DNA of 64,000 nucleotides from Larus michahellis (Eukaryota > Chordata > Aves > Charadriiformes > Laridae): positions 5,287,806-5,351,805 of the forward strand of contig NC_133929.1 in the NCBI RefSeq assembly GCF_964199755.1. Reading direction: 5' to 3'. Positions 1-10,958 of the stretch are shown here, piece by piece. The notes under the pieces were generated by a model. It saw nothing but the letters and a program-made list of their open reading frames with translations, was not told where the DNA came from and searched no databases. Every line of letters starts with the position of its first letter. The stretch's first letter is position 1. The position numbers and the translations under genes were made by a program.

Positions 1-231
1 AATTCACAATTGGTTGAGAAAAAGATTCAACAATTAAAAGATTTAGCATCTGAATTTAAAGAACGAGAGGGATTAGACTTTTCCTAGTTACTGTCATGGC
101 TTCCCAACTTAAATTGGTTAAAACAATTATTCCTTTTCGCAATATTGATTGTACTTCTAATTGTTATAATGTGCTGCTTAATTCAATGTATGCCACTTTG
201 TACGCCTGGTACGTATAAAGGAATGGTGTGA
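1..231 (+). pseudogene. env: Retroviral env transmembrane-subunit fragment (3' end)
   Basis: Reading frame 1 from the first base encodes the last part of a retroviral TM protein: an amphipathic helical stretch, a Leu/Ile/Val-rich membrane anchor (about bases 120-190) followed by Cys-rich CCLIQC residues, and a short tail ending in TGA at 229-231. An in-frame TAG at 85-87 breaks it. The purine run AAAGGGGGAAA (about 257-267) just downstream is a good polypurine tract, so a 3' LTR should follow. The fragment enters from outside the window. The subtype is uncertain; the anchor and tail look more beta-like than gamma-like. Confidence 0.65.
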
Positions 232-267
232 GACTTTTGATGCTGGACATCATAAGTCTCAAAGGGG

Positions 268-790
268 GAAATCGATATGGGGCATCCTGACCTAAGAAGT
301 TAGCTTATGGTAGTATTGTTTATGTTAGCTTTAATTAACTAATTATGAACAGTTTGAAGTCCCTGTTCTCTAGACCTTAACCAGAGGGCACATTCGTGTT
401 TGATTGTATATAGGATGAGTTATTTGACGACCTGGCAAGATAACTATCCAGCTGGTCAATTTGGCAACAAGACTTACTTTTAGGGTGTCCTGAAGCAAAC
501 TGCCTTCATTATAATACTACAAAACACGCACACAGGTCAAGACAACCCTTACCCAGGTGAAGACCCTTCCTCCATGCAGGCGTAGTGATTGAAGAGAATG
601 ACACAACAGATATTATAATTATACATAAATTACTAACCAATCATTGTAACTGGGAGTGTACTACCTTGTAACTTTTGTGTATAAATATAACAAAGAAGCC
701 GGCATAGGGTGTGCTTGATTTGTGGAAAATCCACCTAGCACCCAGGCCTGAATAAACACAATATCTCTCCTGAGCGTGTGAGATTGGTTA
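268..790 (+). mobile_element. 3' LTR of the env fragment at the window start (approximate limits)
   Basis: This follows the polypurine tract. It has a TATA box (TATAAATA, 680-687), then a short hairpin GTGGAAAATCCAC and a polyadenylation signal AATAAA at 751-756. A related block occurs inverted at about 44,885-44,945, with the same GCTTGATTTGTGG, TCCACCTAGCAC and poly(A)-signal order, so this is a repeated LTR family. The exact LTR ends could not be fixed. Confidence 0.5.
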
Positions 791-799
791 ATTGAACGC

Positions 800-1062
800 T
801 GGGCATGAATCCACTTTTTGAACAACAGTGGGATTGGGGGAGAATCAGAAGAAAAGGCAAAACTCGTGGGTTGAGATATAGGCAGTTTAACAGAAAAGCA
901 AAGGATGGAGGAAAACAATAACAATAATACTGATAGAGGAATATACAAAACATGATTAATGTACCACCGCTCACTGACCAGAACCCGAAGCCCAGCCCAC
1001 TCCAAGCGGTGATTCCTGACACCAATGGCCAGGGGTGCCCACACGCCTGGTCTGACTCCAGT
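800..1062 (-). mobile_element. Degenerate LTR fragment related to the A/B ERV family, antisense
   Basis: The stretch matches the reverse complement of the A/B LTR in order: AAGAAAAGGCAA, GGCAGTTTAACAGAA, an AAC/AAT-rich block, then GATAGAGGAATATACAAA. It is clearly diverged. It is cut at 1062 by the gammaretrovirus-like ERV that follows. Confidence 0.5.
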
Positions 1063-1066
1063 AGCT

Positions 1067-1592
1067 TGTAAGAAATAAGTTCCGGTCCGAATGAAATAGG
1101 CTCAGGCAGAATCCTCTGTGAAGCACATTTTTATTCACGTTCTTGCAAGAGCGGGTGACCTAGCAAGTAGGCACACTTCCAGTTCTTGAAACACACCTTT
1201 TTATTTCCTAATCCCGGCTGAATTTTTCCCTCCCCTGTTTCCCATTGGTTAGGTACTCCAGGGTTCACAGTCTGTCCGAGGCGCCTAAAATTCTTCCCGC
1301 ATGTCCTGCCTCTGTTTACTTCTCTTTATGCTACACCTAAAGGGATTATCTGACTAGTTTATTTCTTTCCCTTTTGGTAAAAGACTGCTCAATGTCATTA
1401 GCCCTGGTTAAATGTTTGACTCCCCTTCTAGACACTAATCCAGTAGGAATCAGTTTGTCCTTTTGTCTGTGTGATAAGAGATGTTCTACAAGCCTTTGCT
1501 GGAGCCTCTTTGTCTTAGTCATTCCCTTATCATGTCACCTCTGATGGAAACGGCTTTTCTCCTCTGCAAAAGCAATACCTCCCTTTCTTACA
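1067..1592 (-). mobile_element. 3' LTR of the gammaretrovirus-like ERV
   Basis: The 526-bp LTR has inverted ends TGTAAGAAA...TTTCTTACA. On the minus strand it follows a purine tract (about 1593-1612, AAAGGGAAAGGGGGAAGT) and carries an AATAAA signal near 1129. Only the first ~27 bp of the partner LTR remain, at 12966-12992, recognisable by the shared GCAAAAGCAATACCT. Confidence 0.75.
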
Positions 1593-1710
1593 ACTTCCCC
1601 CTTTCCCTTTTTCATAATCTTATTGTCTTTTGCATTTCTAGGGCATGGTTCCATATGAGGCCTCTAGGGCCGACAGCAGGATGTTACATTCCTCTTCTTC
1701 TTGAGAGTTT

Positions 1711-3640
1711 TTATTTTCTTCTAGATGAAGCATTTTCCCAGGGTATGGGGGGGTGGTCTACTTCCATTCGTTTCGTTAGGGCAGTTTCAATTAATCGTTG
1801 AACTAATCCTCGCACACAGGGAATGATACAGCATCCTACAGCCACTAACATTCCCGCTACCATTATAAGAGAAGTCAGTATTGATACCACCCTACCTTTC
1901 CATTTCCCAAACCAGGAATCCAGCCAACCTGTCAGTGAGTTGTCTATTCCAGAGTTCTCAGCTAACTCATCAGCTAGAGTGGTGAGCCCCTGAAGGGCTT
2001 TAGTTATAGTATCATCTGGAGCTGTATTGTTGGGGATGAAGGTACAGCACCGATTTCCTAACATTACACACACACCTCCCTTCTCTGCTAAGATCATGTC
2101 CAGGGCGATCCTATTTTCCCATGCCATTCGGCTGGTTGCATCCAATTGTTCAGCTATTCCTTTTAATGCATCTCTGGTACAATTAATAAACCTCTGTTGG
2201 TTATAGTAAATATAATTTATCCAATCTACATTTTTGTTTATAGTTACCCACCAGAAAAAGACAGACTTGAATCCTGCTCCTATCTGATTCCTTGCTTTGT
2301 GTTCATCTGGGACTCCTCTAGGGACTCCAATGGGATCTCTATATATTTGTTCATCAAAGGATACACCCACACTTCTTTTTACTCTATTGCCTGAGATCAG
2401 GGTTCCTGTTCCTTTGTCAAATGCTAGGGTGAATGGTATTGCCAATTGTACTATTCCACATGGACCTTTCCAGTTAGCCGTCAACACAGATCGCAAGGTC
2501 TTCCCTCCACAATACCACCAGAGATCCGCCCGAGGCACTCGTATCGCTGAGTAGTTTCCTTTCACATCCTTGGTCACATTCAGAGTTTCAGTGCACAGGG
2601 TAAATCCCCCCACAGGTCTGGCAGCCTTCACACCCTGCCGTGAGAGGCACGCTGGATGGTTACCAATTGCTGTGGAAAATGCTGGTGGCACTTTAACATC
2701 TCTAGACTCCAAGGCAGGAAACAGTAAGGAAAGTGAATGACAAGTCTCATTTCCCCAGGCGGTCCTTTCTTGGTATAATGCTATCATACACCACATCCCT
2801 ACGGAATCTTTCGTCCACCCTAAGGGAAAAGGGACGATCTGTGCTGGGGGCCTTCCTGAAGCACAAACAGAGCAATTGCTTTGGTTCAGACTATTAACAA
2901 TATATTTTACCCATTCTACCCAAGCATTTGTCTCACTGTACCCTGTCTCAATCCCAAATGTTTGTCTAAGATCTTTAATCTCAGTAACCGTTACCAAAGC
3001 TGGATCATTCAGTGGTTCCCACTGTTGTATTACTGGGAGTTTTAGTAGTCATAGTTGTCCCTTCTGCTTAACTGCTATTTTCCAGTGTGTCTATTCTAAA
3101 TCTTCCCCTTGGATCTCTTCCAGACACATCTGCTCCTATTCCATACATTAGGTTAGCCGTATCATCCCCCTGGGTTATAGTTATCAACAGAGGATTACAT
3201 TCTAAAAGGCCACACTCTGGGGAAGGTGATCCTTTGTAAAAATGTATTTTCTTTTTGAGAGGGTGATAATAAGACGACTTGATCCACTTGTCATCAACGG
3301 TCCACCCTCCAATTTGGGTGGTCCACCACACTTCACTCCATCGGTCACAAGGTGTAGCCTCGTGATATCCCTCTGCGACCCTCCAAATTTCTGGGCACAG
3401 GTACTTGTTTTCACCACTCAACCATCTTTGGGCCTCTAGATTCCCACACTTCAGTACTTGACAGGCATCAAAGCGTACGGTCTGTGGGGTATTTCCTTTG
3501 GTGATATTTATGATAAGCCTAACCGGGTAATCTGGGTGTGCACTTCGTATGTGATCTAGGCGTACAACACCACCCCTATGACCAGTATCATTGCAAAATG
3601 CTTCTTAAAATTCATGCCGTACACAGATTTATATCTCCTG
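1711..3640 (-). pseudogene. env: Gammaretrovirus-like env, frameshifted
   Basis: The envelope glycoprotein would bind a receptor (SU) and fuse membranes (TM). The longest open part (1711-2997, 428 codons) contains the end of SU with a CSVC (CXXC) motif near residue 42, a furin-type RVKR near 205-208, a CX6CC motif (C310, C317, C318) that links SU to TM in gammaretroviruses, and a membrane anchor near residues 370-395. An SU piece at 3068-3421 lies in another frame, so at least one frameshift falls near 3,000-3,070; more degraded SU continues to about 3,640. The 3' end lies about 120 bp from the LTR. Confidence 0.75.
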
Positions 3641-3668
3641 ACTGGATCATCCCGCCCCAACCCATGGC

Positions 3669-5195
3669 TTATTGTCTCTTTAGGGTTACTTGCAGCGGGC
3701 TGTCAGTAGAAGGTACAGTCCACTGTTCTACCGGATCTGTTGGCGGGGGTTCAACGGGTCCTTTTAGCTGAGTGTAGTGAGTCCAACCCCTGTCGGCCGT
3801 CCTCACTGCAGTCTCAGTTGTCAGTAACACTTGGAACGGGCCTTCCCATTCTGGTTGGAGCTTGGTTTCCTTCCAGGATTTGATCAAGACCCAGTCTCCT
3901 GGTCGGAAGGCATGGACTGCAAATTCCAATGGGTGGAGTTTGGGCAAGAAGTCCTTTATTTCTGAGGAGAGAGAAAGAAGATGACAACTCCAGTATATAG
4001 TTCTTAAAAAAACCACATCTTTAGTTTCAAAAGTGGGCAAGTCTTCTCTGTTACCCATATAAGGTAGTTCAAAAAGCATCTCATAGGGCAAGAGACATGT
4101 ATCTTTTCTAGAAGTCTGGATCCTCAACAATGCTATTGGTAAACATTTAGTCCATGGTAATTTGGTTTCTAAAATCAGTTTCAACAATTGTCCCTTAATG
4201 GTCTGGTTCATCCTCAACTTTTCCTGATGATGGGGGATGCTAGGGGATATGAAATTCCCATACTATCCCTAAACTTTCCACAATTCCTTGAAGGATTTTA
4301 GAAGTAAAATGACTGCCCTGATCTGAGTTTATATTCTCCACTAACCTGTATCTGGGAATAATTTGTATTAGTATTATCTTAATTACCCCTGCTGCAGTAG
4401 CTGACACCAAGGGGTAGGCTTCCACCCATCCAGTAAGACAGTCCACTAGGACTAAAAGATCTTTTAGCCTGCCCGTTGGTGGTAGTTCAGTGAAGTCTAC
4501 CTGTATACTTTGGAACGGTCTCAAGCCGGGCTCTCCTCCTCCTGAAGGTTGCTTTCTCAAGGCTTTCTTGTTTACTTTCTTACAAATAATACATCCCTCA
4601 CAAATTTGTTTGGCTATTGCGTATATGCCAAAGCACTTGTACTTCCACAGAACTATTCGCACGTTGCATGCGTTCCCCAATGGCTTCCCTGTTGTAACAC
4701 TGTCACTGTTTCTCTCATTGTTTGTTGACCGTTTCCCTTCCATCAGCCAGAATCCATTTACCACATTTCTCCACTGCCCCTGCTTCTGTCATTGCTTCTC
4801 CTGCCCCAAGGCTGCCTCTTTTGCCACCTTGTCTGCTAATCTGTTTCCCCTTGCGATAATTGAATTGCCTCTCTGGTGACCTTTAACATGTAAAGCTGCT
4901 ATTTCACTCGCTATTAATATATTAGCTAACACCTGCTTTGTACGTTCTTCGTGTAAAAGTTCTTTCCCTTTGCTGTTTATTAGTCCTCGTTCTTCGGAAA
5001 TTTTACCAAAGGTATGCACTACCCCAAGGGCATAACAAGAGTCTGTATATATTGTTCATTCCCCTTTCTCCAATTAATTTAAATGCCTGGTTTAAGGTAT
5101 ACATCTCACATATTTGAGCGGACCATGCACCAGGTAATTTTTCAGATGCTTTTACTTGTTGGTGTCGTGTTAAAAGGACTGTAGTTTTGATACTT
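3669..5195 (-). pseudogene. pol: Gammaretrovirus-like pol: RNase H end and integrase
   Basis: On the minus strand, 5195-4789 encodes the end of RNase H (IYTDS, VVHTFGKI, HVKGHQ, NRLADKVAKEAAL). 4764-4240 encodes integrase with the CEGCIICKK zinc part, QVDFTELP and NSDQGSHFTS. 4217-3669 gives the integrase C-terminal domain (WVLIKSW, WEGPFQVLLTT, TAVRTADRGWTHY). The frame changes between 4240 and 4217 and again upstream of 5019, and stops are present, so this is dead. The same domain words occur in the intact pol of elements C/D, so the two are distant relatives. Confidence 0.8.
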
Positions 5196-5198
5196 GTC

Positions 5199-5785
5199 TG
5201 TCAGAGTCCCAGGACTTTCACTGATTTACTATCAGAGTCCCACCAAAGGACTTTCACTGAATCAGATTCACAAATAATCGAAATTAGTTATTTTATTGAG
5301 AGCGACAGAAGCAGATTCGAAATTGCCGTTGATAAATTCACTAACTACAATTGCGCTAATTAATTAAGGCTAATATTGCTAGCAAAAATAACGATAGTAC
5401 AACAACCTGGGGCAACATTCACCAGAGGGTGAAAGGCGCAGCGCTTACCCAGAAAGACATCCCTGCCTGGGGTGGAGGGAGAGAACACAGCCCATGGACT
5501 GGTCCGTCACGTATCAAGTTTCTTCTCTCCCAATTTAACAGTCATTTTCTCCATCCTTTTATCCCCAAAATTACAAGGTTTCCCTCCCCTAGGTGACGTG
5601 TAGTATGATTTGGGTGGAGAGACAAGTGCTATAGTCATATATGTTTAGCATGAGCTCTAAAATCTTCATTATATACAGGGGTGTCAACTTTAATATGCAT
5701 TTCACAGGTAATGAGGCAAAGGTCAATTACCAGACATGGTAGCCTCTCAAGGGAACAAAGAGCTACACAAGGTCTCTGTTATCTT
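5199..5785 (-). repeat. Unidentified LTR-like insertion inside pol
   Basis: This stretch interrupts RNase H coding sequence. It starts TGTCAGAGTCCCAGGACTTTC, which is repeated imperfectly about 35 bp later. On the minus strand it has AATAAA near 5,295. The right end was not found; it may continue on the far side of the nested ERV, at about 11,983-12,110. LTR status is inference. Confidence 0.35.
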
Positions 5786-5791
5786 GATTTT

Positions 5792-6149
5792 TGAGGAGAA
5801 ATAACTGGACTCCAGATGATCCAATGTGAATCAACAGAAGCCGTTTATTAAGCACAGATCATCATCTTTTATACCCTGTGTTGTAGCCGTACACGCCACT
5901 GGCTTATTTCTGATTAGCTAGTTACACTGTCCACGCGCTGTCCATGCAGTTCATTCACACATCAGATTGGTTACAAGAATTCGCATAGTAAATTGCTTAG
6001 TCATTAGCACAACATGTTTTCTACCTTCTCAGTTCCCGTTTTTCCCATGTACTAATTCCATCTTCTACCACCTGTTTTGCCCTTAATCTAATCTCTCACA
6101 GTAGGGAGGCTGGCTCACATGGCCATTTTCTCTCAGACACATTCCTACA
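5792..6149 (-). mobile_element. 3' LTR of the nested alpha/beta-like ERV
   Basis: 358 bp, near-identical to 11619-11976. The visible differences are few (for example CAGATGATCC versus CAGACGATCC, TTTTATACC versus TTTTAAACC). A minus-strand AATAAA lies near 5,850. The polypurine tract AAGAAAAAGGGGG abuts it at about 6150-6166. Confidence 0.85.
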
Positions 6150-6478
6150 ATACCCCCTTTTTCTTCTTGAGCCAGCCAGACCTTATGCATGGCATTTTCT
6201 ACCATGTCAGTCACTTTGCAGAGAACACACGAGGCTACCATAATCAATAATAATATAAGCAACAATAGCATGAGCCCTTGCTTTAGTAAATCTGATAACC
6301 ATCCCGTTATACCCCATGAGCTTAACCAGTCATCGAAACTATTTTTGACCACTTTTAATTTGGACATGTTATCCTTCAGCTCCCGTAACTGCTTATGAAT
6401 GGATGATAAGTGGTCAGAAAGGTTCATACAACACATACCTTCAAAATCTTCACATCCATGACCCTGAGCCAACAGCAA
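6083..6478 (-). pseudogene. env: Alpharetrovirus-like env TM fragment
   Basis: The fragment encodes the disulfide region HGHGCEDFEGMCC (CX6CC), then NLSDHLSSIHKQL, a Leu/Ile-rich anchor (about residues 70-90) and a tail that runs 67 bp into the LTR. The HGHGCED..GMCC arrangement is the one known from avian alpharetrovirus TM. Upstream SU (6480-7250) has no usable frame and is replaced partly by tandem repeats. Confidence 0.75.
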
Positions 6479-6930
6479 AAATCAATCATCACCCCTGTGG
6501 TGTCTCCACAAAAGTTCACTAGGGACGTGTTAAATGTTGGGTAAACTGAATTGAATCCTGCTGTATTAAAAGAAGCCGAAATACCAAGGGTTCTCAATTT
6601 TGTGCTCATCTGCAACTTCCAATCACAAGGATAAGCCCGACACTAATTCCCATTGGCATCTTCAAATATCAGTACCCTTGCCCTTCTTTCTGCGCTGTAG
6701 ATGACCGAACCTGTTGCTACAGTGACGTACTACCTGTTCCCACTAGTCCTCCGGAACCGACCAGACCTCTGGCAGTAGCACTGTGTAACAGCACTGTATG
6801 CCACACCCTGACCAATCCTTGTGAATGGTAGACTTCCCTAATCTCCTGTCGCTCAGCCAGCTCGTGTTGAGGTGAACCTGACTCTATATGCCCTGTTGCA
6901 ATAGCTAAACGAATTAAACCCGTCACCTTA

Positions 6931-7162
6931 CTTAGTTCTTTATTAAAACACACAGCACACCGGATTAAAAACACACAGCACACCCTGTCACCTTACTTAA
7001 CTCCTTATTAAAACACACAGCACACCGGAATTAAAATACACAGCACACCGGATTTAAAACACACAGCATACCCCGTCACTTTACCTAATTCCTTATTAAA
7101 ACACACAGCACACCGGAATTAAAATACACAGCACACCGGATTTAAAACACACAGCACACCGG
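6931..7162 (-). repeat. Tandem repeat of an ACACAGCACACCGG-type unit
   Basis: About eight copies of a roughly 25-30 bp unit (ATTAAAACACACAGCACACCGG and variants) lie in the degraded SU region. A higher-order block containing CCGTCAC and TTCCTTATT recurs about every 105-110 bp. Confidence 0.8.
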
Positions 7163-7263
7163 GCCGCAGCACGTGGTCTTTCAAACCACCACCAGCCTCA
7201 ACAATCCTCACAAGGCACAAGGATCTATGGGTCACAGTTCCACACCTAGGGCACTACACTTCT

Positions 7264-8110
7264 TCAGCCCTCATCGTCGTCGTTGGTATTGTGGGGTAAC
7301 TCATTTGAATCCGTCTGCTCAAACCAGGGCTTTATCCACTTGGCTGGTACCCATCTGGTTCCAGCATCTGTAACGACACAGGCATATCCTCGACCCCAGG
7401 TTAATAGTCTACACGGTCCTTCCCACTTCCCCGTCACACTGTTTTTAACTGCTACCATGCCATTTTCCTGCCTAAAATCTCCCAGGTCTCTCTGCAGGCC
7501 TGCGCCGTGCCGCACGATTGGAGGTACAAGGCAGTGTTGAGGAAGGCGTAGGAAGTTCAGGACGTAAACGGCTTTGTTCAGTTGATCTACTGGACTCAGC
7601 CCTTGCTCTCCCCCTTTTTGTTTTTGAAGCAAATTTTTTAAAGACTGGTTCATGCGTTCCACTACGGCTTGACCCGTCGGAGAATGTGGTGTGCCAGTCA
7701 CATGTGTAATGCCCCACAGCTGTAGACATACCTCTGTTGAACGGGCTACGTACCCTGGGCCATTATCAGTCTTTATCACACGCGGTACACCTAAGGCTGC
7801 AAACGCGGATCGCAAATGGTTTTGTACATGTTTACTAGATTCACCAGTCTGCGCAGTTGCCCAAATTGCAGTTGAATAACAGTCTACACTCAGGTGTATA
7901 AATTTCAGTTTTCCAAACTCTGACACATGGGTTACATCAGTCTGCCAGAACTCCAAAGGTCCATGCCCTCGGGGACTGACACCTGGGTTGAAGTTAGGTA
8001 TAAATGGTTGACAATCAGCACAAGTTCACACAATATCATGTGCTTGTTGTTGTGTTAAAGAAAAGCTTCCTCAATGCCTTCGCATTTTGATGAAAAAAAA
8101 ATCATGTGAC
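7264..8110 (-). pseudogene. pol: Beta/alpha-like integrase
   Basis: Integrase inserts viral DNA into the host genome. Minus-strand 7956-7264 is open for 230 codons: FWQTDVTH (first Asp), KTDNGPGY (second Asp), VVERMNQSL (Glu), and the C-terminal WEGPCRLLTWGRGYACV and WVPAKWIKPW. The zinc-binding part (FHQNA, CADCQ) continues to about 8,110 but has a stop. It is clearly homologous to the integrase of the 13,289-20,783 element. Confidence 0.8.
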
Positions 8111-8870
8111 ATTTCAGCTTGCTGCATAATGTTCGGAGTTGTTACCAACAGTGTGATAATCCGCAACTGTGTTTCCCTCAGTTAAAGGACCAAGTAAACA
8201 GCTATGAGAGCGTATGTGGACAATAAAATAATGAAACTGTCTTTTTCATAAAAGCAACATTAATTGCAGTAAGAGACTGAATAACAATTGGTTCTCTACT
8301 TGTTTTATAAATGCTGCTTCAGGTCTTTGAACAATACCAGTAACATATTGAGATTCTGCCTACATTTAACAGTTCCTGTTGAAATAAGTCAAAAGCCTTT
8401 ACTGTGTCCCTGAACCATCTACAAACACTGTACAGGTGCCATCAAGAGGCTTTGGCGCTAGCAGGATGCGCGGCTGTAAAGGAATTTGTGAAAGTGACTG
8501 TAATAGTCTGTGCTAGGGGAAAGAGTAATTTATTTGCCCAATATAATGTACTAAGGAGGTTAAGACTTTGTGATAACCAAGGGTCAAGGTCATCCTTTTT
8601 GATGGGGACATGTATGTGACTTGGATCCATTCCAGAAAGCTGGTGAGAGCACAAACGACCCTGGAAAAACAATCTTGGTAACATTTCAATCATCATAGTT
8701 ACTGGTTTTGAAAAGGTATGTGGCAAAAATACCCACTCTAATGCAGTCAGGCTCTTTGCCGAGTGCATCATCCCACTGTCCTAACAGGGCATAAAGTTGA
8801 AATTCTTGTAGGAAGGTGTTCAATGTGTCTTGCAGCAGTAGTAGACTATATCTTATCTGTAACATGCTGT
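8111..8870 (-). pseudogene. pol: Beta/alpha-like RT connection and RNase H remnant
   Basis: Minus-strand 8771-8442 encodes LEWVFLPHTFSKP and HQLSGMDPSHI, which align with IEWVFLPNQPTKT and ALSGMDFASI in the connection region of the 13,289-20,783 pol. RNase H sequence between 8440 and 8110 is degraded. The RT palm with the catalytic Asp residues is missing: near 8,870 the sequence switches to an LTR of another element. Confidence 0.6.
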
Positions 8871-8884
8871 AATGCCTTCTGAAG

Positions 8885-9187
8885 TGTTGGGGTTAATGAG
8901 CATAGAACTTATGGGGGGGCGGGGGGGCGGGGGCAGACACAGTGCTTCAGGGCATCCCCTGTATCTTCAAAGTGCGCTCATGTCTCTCTCCCACTCTCTG
9001 ACCCGAGACAGCCCCCTTATATCCTGCATTGGATTGAGTGGAGAAGTACAGGCTAGAGTCACTGCATGCATGGCCAGTGCATGCAGCGAGTCCCACCAGA
9101 CTCTCCTGCACTGGATCGAGTAGAAAAGTACAGGCCAGAGTCGCTGCACGCGTGGCCAGCGTATGCAGCGAGTCTCACCAAACTCAT
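8885..9187 (-). mobile_element. LTR (U3) fragment of a second ERV with a duplicated block
   Basis: On the minus strand this directly follows the env tail that ends near 9,184. It contains two adjacent copies of a ~70-bp block (about 9045-9115 and 9116-9187: ACTCGCTGCATRC, CTGGCCAYGC, TCTRGCCTGTACTT, ACTCRATCCARTGCAGGA), then ATATAAGGGGGCTGTCTCGG, a TATA-type promoter. A related LTR with one copy of the block lies on the plus strand at about 48,260-48,736. Confidence 0.6.
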
Positions 9188-9771
9188 GATCCAGCTTTGC
9201 TAACAGCGGCTGTCTGATACGTGACTACATTGTTGTAATCCCTTCTTGTTATCTTCTTCTGTGAAGGTCGGGTTCTCATGGATACACACATAGTTTTTAG
9301 AGCAACATATTCTACAACTCGTACAAGGGTACGATGCAAAGCAGCATTTACAGCTGATTGTATAAGGCTTATTAAACACGGCAAACAGCATACTAAACAT
9401 AACAGACAAATTCCTTCCACACAGGCAATGAGTATAATTTGCTTCAACCAACCCCACCCCCAAGTCCTTCCAGCAAAGAGATTTCACCCAGTGGTCTCCA
9501 CAAGTTGCTGGTTCGGTTGGTGCAGTTCCTGCAACTGGGCATGGATGGATTTGGAGTGGTCACTTAGATTCATACAATACAGTCCTTTCAAATCTTGACA
9601 ACCATGTCTGTGAGCTGAAAGCAAAAAATCAGTAGCAGTTCTGTTTTGCAACATCACATATCGAATACTATCTACATCTAGCAATAACTCAGAAATAGCG
9701 GTACTAGTAGCATTGTTAAACTTATCCTTGGCAGCAAGAGAGTCCTTGTTATCACGAATCCTTGGCAGCAA
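9184..9771 (-). pseudogene. env: Env TM fragment of a second alpha-like ERV
   Basis: 9771-9484 encodes VMLQNRTATDFLLSAHRHGC, then QDLKGLYC and NLSDHSKSIHAQL. The CX6CC motif is changed: its first paired Cys is Tyr. 9447-9184, in another frame, gives a Cys/Leu-rich anchor and a tail ending YQTAAVSKAGS. The same tail is coded on the plus strand at about 48,170-48,258. The fragment is broken by a frameshift. Confidence 0.7.
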
Positions 9772-10287
9772 AAGAGTCCTTGTTAGCTAGAGCGCATGCG
9801 GACTCCCTGTTCTTGCTGGTACTGTGCTTTGATCTTCTTCCACAACAGGCCAAGATTCCCAAGCAGCTGGATAAGGTGTCTGTGAGTCCATTACAGGCTT
9901 ATGTCATCCAAATGTTTTTCTTGCCAGCACCCGAGACTGAATAACACTTGGTGTGATATATGTGTTTTCCAGCACCCAGGTGCGAGTCCCTTGAGTGTAT
10001 GTACAATCCTCCTCGCCGATCTTCCGTTGCTTTCCCATATTCCACCCCCTTGCTCAAGAGACCGCTTCTGCTGGGGTTCATTTTAGTCTTGCAGGGTATA
10101 ACACAGAGCAATCTACTAAGGCATGCAATAACATAGACACATATAGGAAAAAAACCAAAAACATATCTCTCTGGTACTGCTTTGAATCAGGTGTCCTATT
10201 TCTCTTTTTCTGATGCTTTCTCGTAATGCTTATGGCATACTTTTGTGCTAACATGGCACATTTCCCATCTAATTGTTCCTGTTTGGT
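9772..10287 (-). pseudogene. Degraded env/unknown coding remnant
   Basis: Between the TM fragment and the pyrimidine tract only short open stretches occur (for example minus-strand 10111-9899). No domain could be recognised. A duplicated phrase CCTTGGCAGCAARAGAGTCCTTGTTA is seen twice at about 9,726-9,785. Probably degraded SU; low certainty. Confidence 0.3.
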
Positions 10288-10402
10288 TTCTTTTTTTTTT
10301 CTTTTTTTTTCTTTTTTTTTCTCTTTTTTCTCATTTTTTTCTCTTTTTTCTCTTTTTTATTTTTTTCTTTTTTTCTTTCTCTTTTTTTCTTTTTTTTTTT
10401 TC
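10288..10402 (+). repeat. Polypyrimidine tract (T)nC
   Basis: About 115 bases almost wholly of T with single C at intervals. Read on the minus strand, the coding strand of this element, it is an A-rich purine tract. Confidence 0.95.
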
Positions 10403-10478
10403 CAATCACAGCTGACATAAAAGTCTGCCTTTGCAACAAGAGCTCAGCTTCTCATTTTTCCTTAAGTTTCTCATTTTC

Positions 10479-10769
10479 CTACAGAGCATCCGATAGATTT
10501 TGGCTCAACTCCTTTTCCCAATCAACCACGATCTTATAGACAAACAACAAACAACCAGCCATACACTCTGCACGGGCGAGCCATTCCCAAGAGCGTAAAC
10601 GTGTCGGCTGGTGAAAACTCCCCCAATATTTCAGGACTTCCATCGGTTCTACAGCCCATCCTGGTGTATCTGCCTGGGGCGCGCTCGCCTTACGTCTAAA
10701 CATTGTGTATATACAAACTTCTTCACTTGACGGAGTGTCAGCCCTAGTTGCATACGAGAACAGTACCAC
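10479..10769 (-). other. Unidentified frame with coiled-coil character
   Basis: A 96-codon minus-strand frame between gag MA and the purine tract. It contains a Trp-rich middle (VLKYWGSF, SWEWLARA), a short hydrophobic run (AGCLLFVYKIVV) and a Leu/Glu-rich end (EKELSQNLSDAL). Helix-forming residues (ENEKLKEK) continue beyond the stop, so the frame may be truncated. I do not recognise the family. Its place in a retroviral interior suggests a gag- or env-leader-derived piece. Confidence 0.35.
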
Positions 10770-10958
10770 ACCGGGCAGAACACCTGCTCAAGGGGAGTCA
10801 CCTAACAACACTGCACACAACAAAAAGCAAACAGTAGCACACATGCTGATCAGCAGGTATAAGGTGGCACCCACACACACTTACACAGCAGACATGCGAA
10901 AACAGCACTTCTATCTCAGGGAGACAACTGGGGAGGGGAGGGGGCGAGGAGGGCAATG

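Noticed and set aside
661..1044. Minus-strand 127-codon frame near the window start
   Set aside because: It covers LTR sequence of two families; its residues match the antisense of the A/B LTR, so it is not a gene.
10226..10539. Phe/Leu-rich frames at 10.2-10.5 kb
   Set aside because: Translations of the polypyrimidine tract, not a membrane protein gene.
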